Assembly: GCA_018396515.1 (NCBI GenBank)
Contig: JAGTQJ010000020.1
Coordinates: 1-13,798, forward strand
Direction of reading: 5' to 3'
Length of the DNA: 13,798 nt
Source: Candidatus Bathyarchaeota archaeon
GTDB taxonomy: Archaea > Thermoproteota > Bathyarchaeia > TCS64
Below the pieces are notes generated by a model. That model ran no database searches. It was not told the DNA's origin and saw nothing but the letters and a program-made list of their open reading frames with translations. The number at the start of each line of letters is the position of its first letter. The stretch's first letter is position 1. Positions 12,306-13,798 of this stretch are shown here, one piece after another. Both the position numbers and the translations under genes were made by a program.

Positions 12306-12854
12306 TTGACCTTGGAGGATGTATACGAGCCCGATGAGGACTCGTATCTGCTATTGAGGCATGTGGAGAGGCTCGTCAGAGGCAGGGTTCTGGATCTAGG
12401 GACAGGATGCGGGATCCAGGCCATGGCCGCGGCCTCCAAGCCAGAGGTTGAGCTCGTCATAGCCGTCGACCTGAACCCGAGGGCGGTGGGGAAGGCCCTT
12501 GAGAGGGCAAAGGAGGCCGGCCTAGCCTCGAGGATAAACCTGGTCATAGGGAGCCTCACAGACTGGCTCAGGGGTGAACTTGACTGGATCATCTTCAACC
12601 CCCCATACCTCCCCAGGGAGGAGGGGATCAGCGAGCTCTCCTGGTCAGGGGGAGAGAAGGGGGGTGAGACCATAGAGAGGCTCCTCAAGAGGGCCTATGA
12701 ACACCTAAAACCCGATGGGGCGATCCTCCTCGTCTACTCCAGCTTGACAGGCCTCGACAAGGATATATTTAGGGGTTATAGGGTGGAGCTCCTGGAGGAG
12801 CTCCCCCTCTTCTTCGAGAGGCTCTTCTGCGTACTATTACAGCCTCGATTATGA
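12306..12854 (+). CDS. HemK/Mtq2-like class I methyltransferase
   Basis: A 182-residue S-adenosylmethionine-dependent methyltransferase. The N-terminus VYEPDEDSYLLLRHV (6-20) is the hallmark of the HemK2/Mtq2 group; motif I is VLDLGTGCGIQA (28-39), D55 ends the second strand (AVDLNP), and the catalytic NPPY lies at 98-101, followed by WSGGEKGGE. NPPY enzymes of this group modify glutamine; the eukaryotic and archaeal Mtq2 members act on the GGQ motif of release factor aRF1/eRF1 with Trm112. That substrate is inferred from the family. Length is typical (about 180-200). The start is TTG: 12306 is taken, while TTG 12312 with better spacing to GGGGG (12299-12303) is equally possible. It is probably co-transcribed with the Nudix gene. 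Confidence 0.87.
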   Translation: MTLEDVYEPDEDSYLLLRHVERLVRGRVLDLGTGCGIQAMAAASKPEVELVIAVDLNPRAVGKALERAKEAGLASRINLVIGSLTDWLRGELDWIIFNPPYLPREEGISELSWSGGEKGGETIERLLKRAYEHLKPDGAILLVYSSLTGLDKDIFRGYRVELLEELPLFFERLFCVLLQPRL

Positions 12855-12871
12855 GGTAGAAGGAGCCCAGA

Positions 12872-12890
12872 ACCTCCCATGACGGGAGGT
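12872..12890. terminator. Hairpin between convergent genes
   Basis: ACCTCCC (12872-12878) and GGGAGGT (12884-12890) form a perfect 7-bp stem with an ATGAC loop, 17 bp after the methyltransferase stop and 58 bp past the carbamate kinase stop. A hairpin serving transcripts from both sides is plausible. There is no T-tract on either strand, which weakens the terminator reading. Confidence 0.4.
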
Positions 12891-12948
12891 GGAGCTCAAT
12901 ATACAACATCTCCAGCCCTCTTCCATCTGGGATGTGTAGGCGGCCTCC

Positions 12949-13798
12949 CTATTCCCTTGTTATCTGAGTGCCGGCCATCCCCTCTAAGGCCTCAAACCCT
13001 TCCTCGAGGGATGCTATTATCGCCCTCTCCCCTCCGTGCTCTAGGAACCTTATGCAGGCCTCGACCTTTGGCCCCATGCTGCCCGGGGGGAAGTGCCCCT
13101 CGGAATGGTATCTCTTGGCCTCCTCCAGGGTCATCCTCCTTATGGGCCTCTCGGAGGGCTTCCCATAGTCCAGCCTCACGCAATCCACATCTGTTAGGAT
13201 GAGGAATATGTCAGCCCCCACCTCCTCGGCCAGGACCTCTCCAGCCAGGTCCTTATCTATGACCGCGTCTATGCCCTCAAGCCTCCCATCCCTCATGATC
13301 ACTGGTATGCCCCCTCCCCCCGAGGCTATGACTATCATCCCGTCGTCCACCATCCTCTTCACAGCCTCCCCCTCTATGATGGCGAGGGGCCTCGGTGATG
13401 GGACAACCCTCCTCCATCCCTTGGCGTCAGGCCTGACCTTCCTCATCACCCAACCCCTCTCCTCCATCAGCATCCTGGCCTCCCCCTCCTCGTAGAAGGG
13501 GCCCACGGGCTTATGGGGATCCCTGAAGTCCGGGTCATCCCTGTCAACCAAGACCTGGGTCACGACTGTGACCACGGGCCTCTTCAAGTCGGCCAGCTCA
13601 TTTCTCAGGGCCTGCTGGAAGAGGTACCCGATCTGGCCCTGGGTCATGGCACCCAGGATCACCAGGGGCTGGGGGGGCACGAGGTCCTTAGCCTGCTCCT
13701 GCTGGATCGCGAGGTTCCCCACCTGGGGGCCGTTCCCATGGGTGAGAACCACCTCATACCCCCTCCGGATTATCCTGGCTATCTGATGGCAGGCGGTT
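12949..13798 (-). CDS. arcC: Carbamate kinase, N-terminus beyond the window
   Basis: About 282 residues of an amino-acid-kinase-fold enzyme, open to the right edge on the minus strand. About 25-30 N-terminal residues, including the GGNAL nucleotide loop, lie outside. Family markers: [10 protein letters not shown] (internal GTG at 13752 is not the true start), [71 protein letters not shown] and [15 protein letters not shown] near the C-terminus. The enzyme interconverts carbamoyl phosphate + ADP and carbamate (ammonia + CO2) + ATP. In archaea it may serve arginine or agmatine catabolism or carbamoyl phosphate supply; no neighbour visible here decides. It converges with the methyltransferase gene. 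Confidence 0.95.
   Translation of the reverse strand, partial: TACHQIARIIRRGYEVVLTHGNGPQVGNLAIQQEQAKDLVPPQPLVILGAMTQGQIGYLFQQALRNELADLKRPVVTVVTQVLVDRDDPDFRDPHKPVGPFYEEGEARMLMEERGWVMRKVRPDAKGWRRVVPSPRPLAIIEGEAVKRMVDDGMIVIASGGGGIPVIMRDGRLEGIDAVIDKDLAGEVLAEEVGADIFLILTDVDCVRLDYGKPSERPIRRMTLEEAKRYHSEGHFPPGSMGPKVEACIRFLEHGGERAIIASLEEGFEALEGMAGTQITRE

Noticed and set aside
12895..12950. Minus-strand peptide LHIPDGRG resembling the LHI-GFHEG motif
   Set aside because: It shares only HIP and a glycine, the nucleotides differ, and it lies in the gap between two convergent housekeeping genes. Treated as chance.
1..13798. tRNA, rRNA, CRISPR array, transposase or integrase
   Set aside because: Scanned for T-loop signatures, regularly spaced repeats and DDE or tyrosine-recombinase motifs; none was seen. 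The 27-bp repeats near the ATPase have no accompanying recombinase.

Overview
The window reads as chromosomal DNA of a thermophilic archaeon, most likely of the TACK/Bathyarchaeia side of the tree. The reasons are an Mre11-Rad50 operon, an archaeal-type prolyl-tRNA synthetase with a Cys4 C-terminal zinc site, AbrB-PIN (VapBC) toxin-antitoxin pairs, arginine coded mainly by AGG/AGA, many GTG/TTG starts, and TATA-like boxes about 26 nt before start codons, which implies leaderless or very short-leader transcripts. The lineage is an inference from style; no marker here settles it.

Layout. Positions 147-668 (minus) encode a small membrane protein like an ECF-transporter S component. Positions 848-1524 (plus) are a VapBC-type pair. 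Positions 1676-5275 (minus) are mre11-rad50, abutting as TAG-ATG. Positions 5276-8790 form an accessory, partly decayed stretch: a degraded plus-strand gene, an unrecognised minus-strand gene remnant, an intact DUF4143-type ATPase (6039-7562) flanked on both sides by a 27-bp direct repeat, a broken RelE-family toxin (7677-7904), and a second VapBC pair (8080-8771, minus). Positions 8790-9336 are non-coding and hold two inverted repeats, one a 42-bp hairpin. From 9337 the region is ordinary housekeeping: proS (plus), a PqqB-like metallo-beta-lactamase-fold protein (minus), a Nudix hydrolase and a HemK/Mtq2-like methyltransferase (plus), and the 5'-truncated carbamate kinase running off the right edge (minus).

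How the genes fit together. Mre11 and Rad50 form the double-strand-break processing complex. Rad50 here has a strongly altered ABC signature (VGGGHQ where LSGGE is usual) and a central AT-rich coiled-coil segment. The two VapBC pairs, the RelE relic and the ATPase make 5.3-8.8 kb look like a turnover zone for toxin-antitoxin and selfish genes. The Nudix enzyme and methyltransferase probably share a transcript. The PqqB-like gene is divergent from them across a short region with a 16-bp near-palindrome.

No rRNA, tRNA, CRISPR array or recognisable transposase was seen. No complete undescribed system can be claimed. The best leads are the Rad50 signature change, the repeat-flanked ATPase with its three-copy TTGCGA control region, the hidden RelE relic, and the unusual leader and CTG start of the first toxin-antitoxin pair.
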